Made by a program: the position numbers and the translations under genes. A stretch of DNA of 64,000 nucleotides from the NCBI RefSeq assembly GCF_002252675.1, contig NZ_NQKY01000006.1, positions 101,118 to 165,117 on the forward strand, written 5' to 3'. Under the pieces are notes generated by a model that did no database searches, had not been told where the DNA came from, and worked only from the letters and a program-made list of their open reading frames with translations. Positions 1 to 8,392 of this stretch are shown piece by piece; position 1 is the first letter of the stretch; every line of letters starts with the position of its first letter. The DNA comes from Synechococcus sp. BO 8801 (lineage in GTDB: Bacteria; Cyanobacteriota; Cyanobacteriia; PCC-6307; Cyanobiaceae).

Positions 1-493
1 CGATGTAGTCAGAAGCCTCGGTCCGAATAGTTTTGACATGGCTAGCACCTGCATAGACAAGGCAACTCAATAATTATAAGGCAGGCTGGCAGTCTTTTCA
101 AGTTTTGACCTTGCAAGTTAATTGCACCGTCGCCTAGCTGATATTGATAAGTTGCTCATGCTGTACAGAGATAAGTTCAAGCATTGGCACTGTCTTAGGT
201 ATGCGCCATATCTACCTGAGTCCTTCCCAGTTCAATCACCTCAACGCTTCATACGCCCTCCCATCTCCATGACCACTAAATACGTAGGCCACTCTCGCAG
301 CCGCCTCTGAGCCGCCCTCTGCCAGGGAAGTTGAAGCCTATCCATCCCGACCACTTCAACGACCAGTGGTGCTGATGGCATAAATCAATGCGTCGTGACA
401 GCGAGGCCGTCAAGACTGATGACCGCCGGCTGTTAAGCCGCTGAAACCGCCAGGTCAAGGCCCTGAAAAAGAGAAGCAGTGACAGATATCCTT
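1..493. other. Left-edge region without a recognisable gene
   Basis: No reading frame here has a recognisable domain or convincing codon pattern. The first 230 bases are noticeably more AT-rich than the downstream nuclease gene. Short open frames exist on both strands but look like chance frames. No tRNA, terminator or repeat was recognised. Confidence 0.5.
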
Positions 494-670
494 TCAGCCC
501 TCCAGCTCCTCAGCCAAGGCGAGCACCCCCGCCAGCACCTCCCCGTAATTCTCCGCGAGGGAATCACGCTCCTGCGAGCCAACAGGCGCCGCCTTGCCCC
601 TCCGTGCCAGTTCGGCCAGTTGTTGCCGAAGCTCGGCAAGACGAATGCGGCGTGGATCCGGTTCTGGCAT
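494..670 (-). CDS. Small hypothetical protein, 58 aa
   Basis: A 58-residue frame begins four bases after the stop of the upstream nuclease gene, so the two are probably co-transcribed and translationally coupled. The product is charged and predicted helical, with Leu/Glu/Ala-rich heptad-like spacing (AELRQQLAELARR near residues 12-24 and VLAGVLALAEELEG at the C terminus). I do not recognise the family. A longer frame running upstream overlaps the nuclease in another phase and is rejected as the start. It may be a coiled-coil accessory protein; no function can be assigned. Confidence 0.5.
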   Translation of the reverse strand: MPEPDPRRIRLAELRQQLAELARRGKAAPVGSQERDSLAENYGEVLAGVLALAEELEG

Positions 671-674
671 CGTT

Positions 675-1355
675 TCAGCGCAACGCCTCGCAGGCTTCAC
701 CGTCCCCATCGCCATCGAGGTAGGTGTGCCCCTCCCGTAGCAGCTGCTGGGCCCGCTCCCATGACCCCACGTTCCTGCAGTACCACCGCCTGCCTGAGCT
801 CGGTCTGGCTTCACCGTTGATGATCGTCAGGTTAACCGGGCGCTGAGGTCTTGGCGCTGGCTGGCTCTGTCGACCCCGCCTTGCAGCCCTGAAATCCCAA
901 GGGCGCTCGATCCCGCCCTCAACCCTCCAGACCCCTACGTGGTAGCGCTCTGCCAGCTTCTCCCGATCGAGGTAGGCCCACTGCTCGCACTGCTTTAGGT
1001 ACTGGCGGTAGGCGAAGGTATGGCCCTGCTGGACCAGGGTGAGGCCGGCGTTCCGCCCGTCGGCGGTGAAGACCTCGGAGACAGTCCGGCCGTAACGGTC
1101 CTTGGTCTGGGTCTTCAGTGTGACCGAGGACCCGACCGGCAGCATCTGCTGGAGGGCAGCCCTCGCCTGCTGTCCGTAAGGCGCCTGCGCCATCTCTGGG
1201 GCGTCTATGCAGGCCACTCGGATCGTGAGCTTCCGGCCCGCTTCCTCGACCCGCAGGGTGTCGCCGTCGCCGACGGAGATCACCGTGGCGGCAAGGGCGG
1301 CCAGGGGTGTGAGCAGAGGGAGGAACAGGAAGCCCAGCAGTGGGGTGAGCCGCAT
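675..1355 (-). CDS. Secreted thermonuclease (SNase) with Excalibur calcium-binding domain
   Basis: The 226-residue protein starts with a clear signal peptide (hydrophobic stretch about residues 4-22 ending ALAA). A staphylococcal-nuclease OB-fold follows, with GDGDTL around residue 28, IRVACIDAPEM around 45-55 and DRYGR around 86; these are the usual calcium- and phosphate-binding and arginine positions. The C-terminal 40 residues contain WYCRNVGSWERAQ and DGDGDGEACEALR, the Excalibur motif with paired cysteines. It should cut DNA or RNA outside the cytoplasm in a calcium-dependent way. The gene is divergent from msrA, with about 245 bases between the starts, and is followed at once by the 58-residue ORF. 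Family assignment is firm; biological role (nutrient scavenging or competition) is inference. Confidence 0.9.
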   Translation of the reverse strand: MRLTPLLGFLFLPLLTPLAALAATVISVGDGDTLRVEEAGRKLTIRVACIDAPEMAQAPYGQQARAALQQMLPVGSSVTLKTQTKDRYGRTVSEVFTADGRNAGLTLVQQGHTFAYRQYLKQCEQWAYLDREKLAERYHVGVWRVEGGIERPWDFRAARRGRQSQPAPRPQRPVNLTIINGEARPSSGRRWYCRNVGSWERAQQLLREGHTYLDGDGDGEACEALR

Positions 1356-1600
1356 CAGTGCTCGGGGCAGTGTCGGGATCTTGGCAGCTCAGATACTGAT
1401 TAGTGGGAATGCTGCCGGCGCAGGGCGATGTGCTGGGGGGGGGCGTGAGCTTGCAAGTTGGCAAGAACCCAGGCTTGCCAGGGGGAGCCATCGCCCGTAG
1501 ACCGCTCGCTGGCCCACAAGAGGGACTAAATAGTGCCCATGGCGTTTCAGCCCATCCAATGGCCGCCTCCACCGGTATTGAGGTGTGTGCCCTTGGTTCA

Positions 1601-2308
1601 ATGCCCTCCCCCCTCCAACCCCTGTTTCGCAGGGCCGCCACCGGCGGACTGATAGCCGTCGGTCTGCTGGCTGCTGGACTGCTGGCCGCCTCTGGCGTCC
1701 CCCGGCTGCAGGCCGCCTCCGCGAAGGACCTCCCCGACCCAACCGTAGCCAAGCCCCCTGCCAGTCGTCCGAATGCAACCGCCACGGCGGTGCTGACTGG
1801 GGGGTGTTTCTGGGGCATGGAGGCTGTGTTCGAGCACGTCAAAGGCGTCAAGGAGGTGGTGACCGGCTACGCGGGCGGCACGGCGGACACCGCCGACTAC
1901 GAACGAGTCAGCAACGGCGACACCGGCCACGCCGAAGGCATCCGCATCACCTACGACCCCTCCCAGGTGAGCTATGGCCAGCTGCTGAAAGTGTTCTTCG
2001 CGGTGGCCCACGACCCAACGGAGCTGAATCGCCAGGGGCCCGAGGTGGGTACTCAGTACCGCTCGGCGATTTTCCCCATCGATCCTGAGCAACGGCGGGT
2101 GGCTACGGCCTACATCGCCCAGTTGAACCGTTCAGGGGTCTTCCCGAAGCCAATCGCCACCACGGTGGAGAGCGGGCGGGGCTTTACCCCAGCCGAGGCA
2201 TATCACCAGGACTTCGTTGCCCGGAATCCCAACCATCCCTACGTGGTGTTCCACGACAAGCCCAAGGTGGCCCGACTTGAAGCGGAATTCCCTGGGTTGT
2301 ACCGATAG
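1601..2308 (+). CDS. msrA: Peptide-methionine (S)-S-oxide reductase MsrA, exported form
   Basis: MsrA reduces methionine-S-sulfoxide in proteins. The catalytic motif GCFWG lies near residue 68, followed by VTGYAGG, GHAEGIRITYDP, GTQYRSAIF and AEAYHQDF, all standard MsrA blocks. I chose the ATG at 1601 because the first 40 residues (FRRAATGGLIAVGLLAAGLL) then form a signal or anchor sequence. An upstream in-frame ATG at 1559 is possible. The N-terminal hydrophobic segment implies periplasmic or membrane-associated repair rather than the usual cytosolic role. The gene is divergent from the secreted nuclease and nothing follows it before the repeat region. Confidence 0.93.
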   Translation: MPSPLQPLFRRAATGGLIAVGLLAAGLLAASGVPRLQAASAKDLPDPTVAKPPASRPNATATAVLTGGCFWGMEAVFEHVKGVKEVVTGYAGGTADTADYERVSNGDTGHAEGIRITYDPSQVSYGQLLKVFFAVAHDPTELNRQGPEVGTQYRSAIFPIDPEQRRVATAYIAQLNRSGVFPKPIATTVESGRGFTPAEAYHQDFVARNPNHPYVVFHDKPKVARLEAEFPGLYR

Positions 2309-2761
2309 GGGCTATGCCCAGGGCTGGAGAAGATGTTGGTGGAGGTGGCTCGCCCTCGGGGGAAGGCTCGTTCCATCCACCGGTACCAGTGATACGCACT
2401 AACCGCCCCCCTTCAAAGCCGCACAACCGGACAGGCCGGACAACGGGGGGCTGCCTCCTTTCTTGGATGTCTGCTTTGCAAGGGAGGGGGGGATCTGATC
2501 AATGGTTTTTATTGAGGGTGTCCGCCCTGTCCAGCGCGTCCGGCGTGAGGTGGGGACTGGGGAGAGGGAAGCTGCCCTGCCCTGTCCGGACCCTGTCCAC
2601 GCGCTCACCGCGCCTGTCCGACCACCACAGCCCTGGCCGTTAGGTCATACCCCCCCGACCTGGCTAGGGAAGGGTGTCCCCCTTTGGGGGGGGCATGGCG
2701 TGAAGTCCGACTACTGACCCTGTCCGCCCATGGGAACCCTGTAAGCAGTCGCTCCATCGCC

Positions 2762-2866
2762 ATGCCCCGTTAGCTCTGGCACCTTGATCCTGACGGATGA
2801 CCCTTGGAACGCATCGACACCGAGACCGGCCAGCACGTCCCCATCTTCACTGGCGGGCCACAGAAG
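2762..2866 (+). pseudogene. Decayed copy of the MPR-starting small ORF
   Basis: Reading from ATG 2762 gives MPR, stop, LWHLDPDG, stop, PLERIDTETGQHVPIFTGG. The intact counterpart at 12,009 reads MPRILWHF, then PLERIDSLTSEHIPVFTGG. The match on both sides of the two in-frame stops shows a dead copy of the same gene. The function of the intact form is unknown. Confidence 0.7.
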
Positions 2867-2918
2867 TCGCTCTATCCCAGGACGGTGGCAGTTCCATCGC
2901 CTGCTCCATGCTTAAGGT

Positions 2919-3014
2919 CTCGGGTGAGTGGGGCTGGCGGGTCTAAATGGGGATGAGGAATGGGCGGGCTGGGACGATCTTCGGGGTTAACCAACTGTGC
3001 GGGTCACCCCCGAG
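2919..3014 (+). repeat. CTCGGG/CCCCCGAG-bounded element, copy A
   Basis: This 96-base unit starts CTCGGGTGAG and ends CACCCCCGAG, with a conserved inner GGTTAACCAACTG. Comparable units are at 10,954-11,046 and 12,226-12,320. The terminal inverted repeat and size suggest a MITE-like or REP-like element without coding capacity. Confidence 0.6.
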
Positions 3015-3056
3015 GCCGCCACGGCGTTGCGTCGATAGCCTGCTTCTCCGACTTCC

Positions 3057-3250
3057 TCACATGGATCGAGTGCGCGCTTGCCCAGCGGCGATGATCTTGA
3101 GCGTCTTGTGCCCACGGATCGCCTCCATGGCGACCTTGGCCTTGAACTCGGGACCGAGGATGCGGCGTTTGCTCATGGGTGGGAGCCCCGTGCAGGGCGG
3201 GTGCCCCGCCTCTGAGGTTCACGATGGAGCCTGTCCAGAAAAACCAGTCC
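3057..3250 (-). mobile_element. Remnant of an IS3-family element (orfA N terminus and terminal repeat)
   Basis: On the minus strand the frame from 3176 reads MSKRRILGPEFKAKVAMEA, IRGHKTLKIIAA and then breaks. This is the characteristic start of an IS3-family OrfA helix-turn-helix protein. After a frame change the next HxIHV-type block (AHSIHVRKSEKQ) follows. Upstream of the ATG lies TGGTTTTTCTGGACAGG, which is shared with the second remnant at 12,594-12,612 and is the likely terminal inverted repeat. No OrfB is present, so the element is dead. Confidence 0.65.
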
Positions 3251-3260
3251 CACTCAGATC

Positions 3261-3590
3261 CGCCTGGCGAACCTGCTCAGCCCGAGGGAGGCGCTGTCCT
3301 GAACCGAGCAGTGAGGGGCGCAAGGGTTCGATGCAGTGCTCCGCGAGACGAGCGGAGGCCAGCCGGAAACGTCCGATCGGCCGAGCGAACGTCCCAGATG
3401 GTGCCGGCCATCGCGCACGCTCACGGGACCAGCGCGACTGCACTCGGTTGGGCCACTATTTCAGCGGCCTCTTAGAACCGGCATGTTCTCCGAGAGCTTT
3501 GCGATCTTTTGCTAGTTTGTCCCAGAGGTCTCTCTGGCTCACCGCTGTTATGCAGCCTGTTTGACTAGATTTATCGCCGTTCCCGTGCAA
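3261..3590. other. Non-coding gap between IS remnant and cluster
   Basis: About 330 bases of GC-rich sequence that turns abruptly AT-rich near 3480-3590 as the biosynthetic operon begins. Short frames exist on both strands, but none shows a recognisable domain. The change in composition marks the edge of the transferred segment. Confidence 0.4.
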
Positions 3591-4808
3591 TCAACAGGCT
3601 CGCTGATTTGTTATGGTACCATTAATTTCAGCGTCTTGTATCATGAGCCAGGGGAAGCTTCCCTCTGTAGGGAGTGGGTCTGTTCCATTGATTAGACAAA
3701 CTCCGCCGCGAGTTCTATGTCCATAGGATGATGCCCCTACAATTGACGTACGTCCATAAACCCAGGTTACCTCAACAGGCCCAGCAACCTGAAGTCCTGT
3801 GGAGCAGTCGACAAGCCCAGAAACAGAGATCTTCGCTTCGCCTAAGAAGTGACAACCAGAAACTACGTTTTGACAATAGTAATTGGGCTCAAATGTCTTG
3901 ACAAGACTCCTTGCATCGCCATCTCCACCAACAACTTCGAGATGGGTGCAACGCAACCTACGATTCTCCCCATGTAATGAGACTTGCGAAAGACCTCCAC
4001 ATCTCTCAAGAATCGTATTCCTGTGTGTATGAGCCCTCTCGCCGACATACTTAGAAGCCACAAACGTACCATTCTTCACGACTGGAATTCTGCCAATTGG
4101 CACCCCATCGTCATCAAGCCCATATCTGCGTGGATGGATGGCGAATACTTGGAGCCACTCTCCACCAACTCGCCAATTAAGAGCAGGTATAAATGACTCT
4201 ACAGCGTGTCCTATTACTTCGTGAAGAAGAACGGCAGCTACATTTGGCGAGATTAATAGCGAAGCCGTTTGGGGAATAATCCTCGAGCAACTTACTTCAT
4301 TGGCAGCGAGCTGATCGATCCCAAATCTTAAGAGCATACAAGAATGATATAATGATCGCGATATCATTTCCATCATAGGTGACAAAAGTCTACCCCCATC
4401 TCTTAGGATAATGTCACTAAATGATACTTCTGCTCTCCATTCAACAAAGAAGCTATCCTGGGTATCAGCTAGACTATTCTTATATCGCCTAAGCGCCTTG
4501 ACAACTCGTAGCCTTATGCGCAGTTGATCCTCACCATTCCCTATAGCAGAATAGAGAGTCGCGCGAAGTTCGTCAATCCATGACTGTGAGGTGTCTCCCC
4601 AGAATTCATGAATTAACTCCGTGGCGATGGGAGATTTGTCACTTATACTAATCCTGTCAAGGTCTGAGGACCAATCAGACTCCTGAATTCTTATCGTACG
4701 CCTTGCTGATCGAGAGAGCGTAGATGTATTCGGCAACAGAAGGTATGACTCAAGAACGCTGACATCCTCAATCTCATCTGTAAAACATTCCCGGCGATAG
4801 TTTGTCAC
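3591..4808 (-). CDS. TldD/PmbA-like zinc metalloprotease
   Basis: The 405-residue protein carries HEVIGH at residues 196-201, followed by AVES, matching the TldD pattern of HExxxH with a downstream acidic residue. Near the C terminus the block GGVCLINGTDPLP (Cys371) followed by LMIQDAEINGT aligns with the TldD segment that supplies the third zinc ligand, a cysteine. In TldD/TldE proteins this site cleaves unfolded peptides, such as leader removal in microcin B17 maturation. Only one subunit is encoded here, whereas TldD normally pairs with TldE; a host partner is possible. At 405 residues it is shorter than typical TldD. It is the last gene of the minus-strand operon, 26 bases after the carbamoyltransferase stop, and is AT-rich. 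Leader or precursor proteolysis is inference. Confidence 0.75.
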   Translation of the reverse strand: MTNYRRECFTDEIEDVSVLESYLLLPNTSTLSRSARRTIRIQESDWSSDLDRISISDKSPIATELIHEFWGDTSQSWIDELRATLYSAIGNGEDQLRIRLRVVKALRRYKNSLADTQDSFFVEWRAEVSFSDIILRDGGRLLSPMMEMISRSLYHSCMLLRFGIDQLAANEVSCSRIIPQTASLLISPNVAAVLLHEVIGHAVESFIPALNWRVGGEWLQVFAIHPRRYGLDDDGVPIGRIPVVKNGTFVASKYVGERAHTHRNTILERCGGLSQVSLHGENRRLRCTHLEVVGGDGDARSLVKTFEPNYYCQNVVSGCHFLGEAKISVSGLVDCSTGLQVAGPVEVTWVYGRTSIVGASSYGHRTRGGVCLINGTDPLPTEGSFPWLMIQDAEINGTITNQRAC

Positions 4809-4834
4809 TTCTTTTCAATTAGCCTACAGATCAA

Positions 4835-6922
4835 TCATTTGATTAGTGAGAGCAAAAGTCGCTTGGCATTAAGAACAACAGTGCAGGGATCGCACAAATC
4901 ATGATATGCATTCTGTTTTATCCAATGTGATAACGCAGATTGCAGCCGTGCGGGGAAGTCCGCATGTCTTAGAAGATACTCAATCGCCTCAGATTGCTCC
5001 TCATCGGAGGATGATAGATAAACTCTCAATAGTATCCTATCTAAACTTGGGTCTATACTCAATGGTTGACTATACCATTCAAACTGTTCTGATAGTCTTA
5101 AGATATCCAAGGCTGCCTCTGTTCTTCCTGTCTCAGCGAGATTCAACGCAACAATACGCGGATCTTTAGGCGAACGTCTCCAAGCTACCGTTGATATTCT
5201 GTCAAAGAGTTGAGGGTCAATGTTTCTCTTCTCAATATAAGAGTCGTTTATCACAAGAGCATCAAGCTTAGAAACGATAAAGAGACGGATTGCATCGCAT
5301 GGAGTCTCGACAATAGGCTCACCAAAGAAGTTGTAAGATGTATTAATTAGAATTGCGGGGAGGTCTAGTTTACTAAGAGCTGCCAGGAGTTGACTAATTC
5401 CACGCATCGAGTGTTTCTCGACTGACTGGAGACGAATACTCCCATCGACATGTGCGATCTTACTCAGTCGATCATCTTTGGCATATCCAACAGATAGCAT
5501 ATAAGGTAAAAGGGATTTAGGACAGCTACTCACATCTATATAGTCCTTGAGATCCTTAAGAAAACCAAGGACTCCATAGGGTCGATAAGGCTCTCGATGC
5601 TTAACTCTCCAGTTGAGATCATCTCTAACTCCATCAATTAGTGGGTTAGCAAAGATGCTTCTTGCTCCTAAAGCACGTGGTCCCCATTCGGAGCCGCCCT
5701 CAAACCATCCAATTACATCTCCTGTACAAAGACGAGATCCTACGTATTCATAACAGACAGTTGACCTAAATTCACTCAGCCCATAGTCTTCAATCACTTG
5801 ATGAATGCACGAACTATCATAGTTAGATCCAAGAAATACGTTAAACTCGCGCTGTCCATCCCGATTCGTTAACTTATTTACCGTTCCATTTTCAAGTACT
5901 CTACAACCCATAAATGCTAAGCCTACGGCACAGCCGTCATCTCCAGCGGCAGGATGAATAAACACATCCTTGAATCCAAGTTCCGAAAGACGAGAGTTCG
6001 CAACACAGTTAAGCGCTAGACCGCCGGAATAGCATAAGTTATCTGATGATGTCATTGAGCGAAGAATCTCAGCACACCGCATGACAAAGTGTTCTAATGC
6101 CCTTTGGGCCCCACAAGCCAGGCTGGCTGAAACCTGGGAGTTAAGAACACATTTATTAAATGAGCTTAAGAGCCCCATACATGTATTTGGGCGCACTAGA
6201 CTTGGGATTATGGGTGATACTCCTATCTCTTGCAACCAAGCTGAAACTGAATCAACTGTAAAGCCGAAGGATGTTTCTGATTCATCTAACTCCAAGTATC
6301 TACATGAATCTATGCTGGCATATGGTGTCAGACTACCAGCCAAAGCCATAAGCTTTCCCCCTGAGGGAAGACCACCTTCAGATAAGCAAAGCAGAGTTGC
6401 GCATAAATCAAAGAACTGACCACCTGTAAGTCTCTCTGTAGTTGTGATCCCGGAAAATATAGGGTTGCACTGTCCTTTACTCATTTCATAAAATGAGCAT
6501 CCCTCAACACCATGATCCAATTTTGATCCTTGTTCATCAAGCACTAGCCCAGCAGCGCTTTCAAAAGGCGAAGTTGCTACAAGGCTTAATGCATGGGAAA
6601 GGTGATGGTAGGGAACGGATGGCTCATATACTAATGATTCATCAACAGAATAGGCCCTGAGGAAATCGTCGCGGCAAGTTCCTGTTGATCTTCCAACGAC
6701 AAACATATCAACATCACTTAACTTTAGGTTGCTCGCCTTTAGAACATAGTTTATTGCCGCGAATGGAGGTAGTGTTCCATCATTACCTCTTCCACAACCA
6801 CCACTCCATGAATGTTTTCTTCGATCAAGACGTTCCTCACTGATAGCAGAGAGAATACAGTTGTCCTTGACTAAACAGGCCGATCTATCGTGGATAGACA
6901 TGGAGACACCGACTACAATCAT
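4835..6922 (-). CDS. Carbamoyltransferase of the NodU/CmcH/TobZ family with C-terminal extension
   Basis: This 695-residue enzyme should transfer a carbamoyl group from carbamoyl phosphate, via a carbamoyl-adenylate, to a hydroxyl on its product. Visible motifs are the N-terminal GVSMSIHDRSACLV and SEERLDRRKH, the metal-binding HHLSHALS at 106-113, the nucleotide-site YSGGLALNCVAN at 298-309, HPAAGDDG at 323-330 and the C-domain signature GSEWGPRALGARS at 410-422. The last roughly 120 residues go beyond the usual family length and look helical and repeat-like. Its ATG overlaps the stop of the upstream B12 radical SAM gene by one base (TAATG), so translation is coupled. The acceptor is unknown. 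Confidence 0.9.
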   Translation of the reverse strand: MIVVGVSMSIHDRSACLVKDNCILSAISEERLDRRKHSWSGGCGRGNDGTLPPFAAINYVLKASNLKLSDVDMFVVGRSTGTCRDDFLRAYSVDESLVYEPSVPYHHLSHALSLVATSPFESAAGLVLDEQGSKLDHGVEGCSFYEMSKGQCNPIFSGITTTERLTGGQFFDLCATLLCLSEGGLPSGGKLMALAGSLTPYASIDSCRYLELDESETSFGFTVDSVSAWLQEIGVSPIIPSLVRPNTCMGLLSSFNKCVLNSQVSASLACGAQRALEHFVMRCAEILRSMTSSDNLCYSGGLALNCVANSRLSELGFKDVFIHPAAGDDGCAVGLAFMGCRVLENGTVNKLTNRDGQREFNVFLGSNYDSSCIHQVIEDYGLSEFRSTVCYEYVGSRLCTGDVIGWFEGGSEWGPRALGARSIFANPLIDGVRDDLNWRVKHREPYRPYGVLGFLKDLKDYIDVSSCPKSLLPYMLSVGYAKDDRLSKIAHVDGSIRLQSVEKHSMRGISQLLAALSKLDLPAILINTSYNFFGEPIVETPCDAIRLFIVSKLDALVINDSYIEKRNIDPQLFDRISTVAWRRSPKDPRIVALNLAETGRTEAALDILRLSEQFEWYSQPLSIDPSLDRILLRVYLSSSDEEQSEAIEYLLRHADFPARLQSALSHWIKQNAYHDLCDPCTVVLNAKRLLLSLIK

Positions 6923-8382
6923 TACGATATTTCTCCAAGTCTTCCGAGAATCAATAGCTCAATGCTTTCGAGATCAGGGCCTCTCCCGCAACGCATTGAT
7001 ACACTGTGGTATGCCTCCTGAATTAACGATTGAGAAAGCAAATAGAGAATATATGCAGTATTTGCGCTGTAATACTTGGTTGTACTCGTAGGATAACCTC
7101 CTGATTCAAGCATCCACTCAGGTCCGCAATTGATAACAAGCCCATACTCATGTGGGTTCTCACCATAGGCTGTGCCAGGATGAGGACAGAAGACATAAGT
7201 GTTTGCTCTCCATATCTGTCTGCAAAGCAACTTCTGATAAAGGTAGGCTATGGCTTTTATGGTGTCTCTAAGCGATGAGTTAGGGAGCCCAATAGCGTAC
7301 TCAAGCTGAACATTGAGCCCACCCCGCATACATTTAGCAATCATATCATCGATCATCGCAAGTGACTGTCCTTTTTCTCGCTTACCTGTGTCAGCTTCAA
7401 ATACGCCCTCAATCCCAAATACAACACTTTCAGATAAGGTAGAAAGCTCCGCTATCTGCATATCACTCAATTGGCTTGCCTCAGTATAGAACCCAAGAAG
7501 TTTGTCTCCAGAGGAACTAATCACTTCTGCCACCTGACTTACATGGACTTTATTTACAGTAAATAGCTCATCTTCAAGAAAGACAATCCTTCCCTGTCCG
7601 CCAATATGCCGTCTAAAAGACTCTAGATCAGCAGATAGTCTTTGAGCAGAGCGGAACCTTAGGTTGTGCCAGCTTGGCACACCAGCACAATATCTACATG
7701 CGAATATACACCCAGCAGACGTCCTCAGGCTAAAAGGTATCTGACCAAGATATCCTGAGATTCTTGAGTACAATTCTAATGCTGGTTGAACGAGATCAAA
7801 GGCGGGGACCGGTAGTTCTGATAGATCGCTGATAATAGCTGGATTGTTAGCCATTGCCGGATTAGTTCGGCTGTTCACAGATGGGTGGTAAACTTCATCT
7901 CCGTCAAGCAGACCCTTGACATAGCATGGCAACAGAAGATCGACCTCTCCATTACCTACAAAATCAACTTGAGGAATATCTTCCAAAAGATGAGTATTCA
8001 TTACTGTCGCTAGACGACCTGTTACACCAATCCAAGCATCACTAAAAAGCTCACGAATGATAGAGGAAACAATTCGAACTCCGAAAATCGTAGCTGATGA
8101 CCTACTTGCGATAAAGTGATCTCCACAGAATATATAGACCCTGGATCTGAACTGCGACACTATATGAATCAAGAGGCTACGATCTCTTTCCTCTATATAT
8201 CCAGGAAACATACTCTGAAGTGGAAGATAGTTTACAGAAAATCCGTACTGCTGAAAGCAAGATGCCAAGGTTAGTCCGGGAGAATCCCATGGCTCGAGGC
8301 TAGTCACTTGTGAACTCAGTAAACCACGGAAAGTTGGCCTTCTGAATGGCATGACTATGGTTATGTCAAACATGTTGGCCAC
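6922..8382 (-). CDS. B12-binding-type radical SAM protein
   Basis: The 486-residue protein has an N-terminal cobalamin-binding-like Rossmann region (about residues 5-190, with FCGDHFIAS near 85-93, GNGEVD near 143 and the linker LSELPVPAFDL near 188). The radical SAM core carries the cluster motif CIFACRYC (Cys225, Cys229, Cys232). This architecture is shared with methyltransferases, ring-forming enzymes and other B12 radical SAM enzymes. The strict DxHxxG cobalamin motif is not seen, so base-off binding or degenerate cobalamin use is likely. It lies 10 bases after the SPASM radical SAM gene and overlaps the carbamoyltransferase gene. C-methylation of the product is the most likely role, by family precedent only. 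Confidence 0.85.
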   Translation of the reverse strand: MANMFDITIVMPFRRPTFRGLLSSQVTSLEPWDSPGLTLASCFQQYGFSVNYLPLQSMFPGYIEERDRSLLIHIVSQFRSRVYIFCGDHFIASRSSATIFGVRIVSSIIRELFSDAWIGVTGRLATVMNTHLLEDIPQVDFVGNGEVDLLLPCYVKGLLDGDEVYHPSVNSRTNPAMANNPAIISDLSELPVPAFDLVQPALELYSRISGYLGQIPFSLRTSAGCIFACRYCAGVPSWHNLRFRSAQRLSADLESFRRHIGGQGRIVFLEDELFTVNKVHVSQVAEVISSSGDKLLGFYTEASQLSDMQIAELSTLSESVVFGIEGVFEADTGKREKGQSLAMIDDMIAKCMRGGLNVQLEYAIGLPNSSLRDTIKAIAYLYQKLLCRQIWRANTYVFCPHPGTAYGENPHEYGLVINCGPEWMLESGGYPTSTTKYYSANTAYILYLLSQSLIQEAYHSVSMRCGRGPDLESIELLILGRLGEIS

Positions 8383-8392
8383 TTTTAATATG

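Larger units (their letters stand above)
2352..3260 (+). repeat. Direct repeat, copy 1 (decayed mobile segment, left flank of biosynthetic cluster)
   Basis: This segment is colinear with 11,597-12,620. Its first 340 bases (2352-2692) are almost identical to 11,597-11,934, including runs such as GGGGGGCTGCCTCC and TTTTTATTGAGGG. Beyond that the copies diverge but keep the same order: a small ORF beginning MPR, a CTCGGG-bounded element of about 95 bases, an IS3-type orfA remnant and a shared end around CTGTCCAGAAAAACCAG. Copy 1 is more decayed: stop codons lie in the small ORF and an internal stretch present in copy 2 is missing. Both copies are in the same orientation and bracket 3591-10,678. 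Confidence 0.85.

Noticed and set aside
3261..3590. A gene in the GC-rich gap before the TldD-like gene
   Set aside because: Open frames on both strands have no recognisable motif and are biased by composition; probably element debris.
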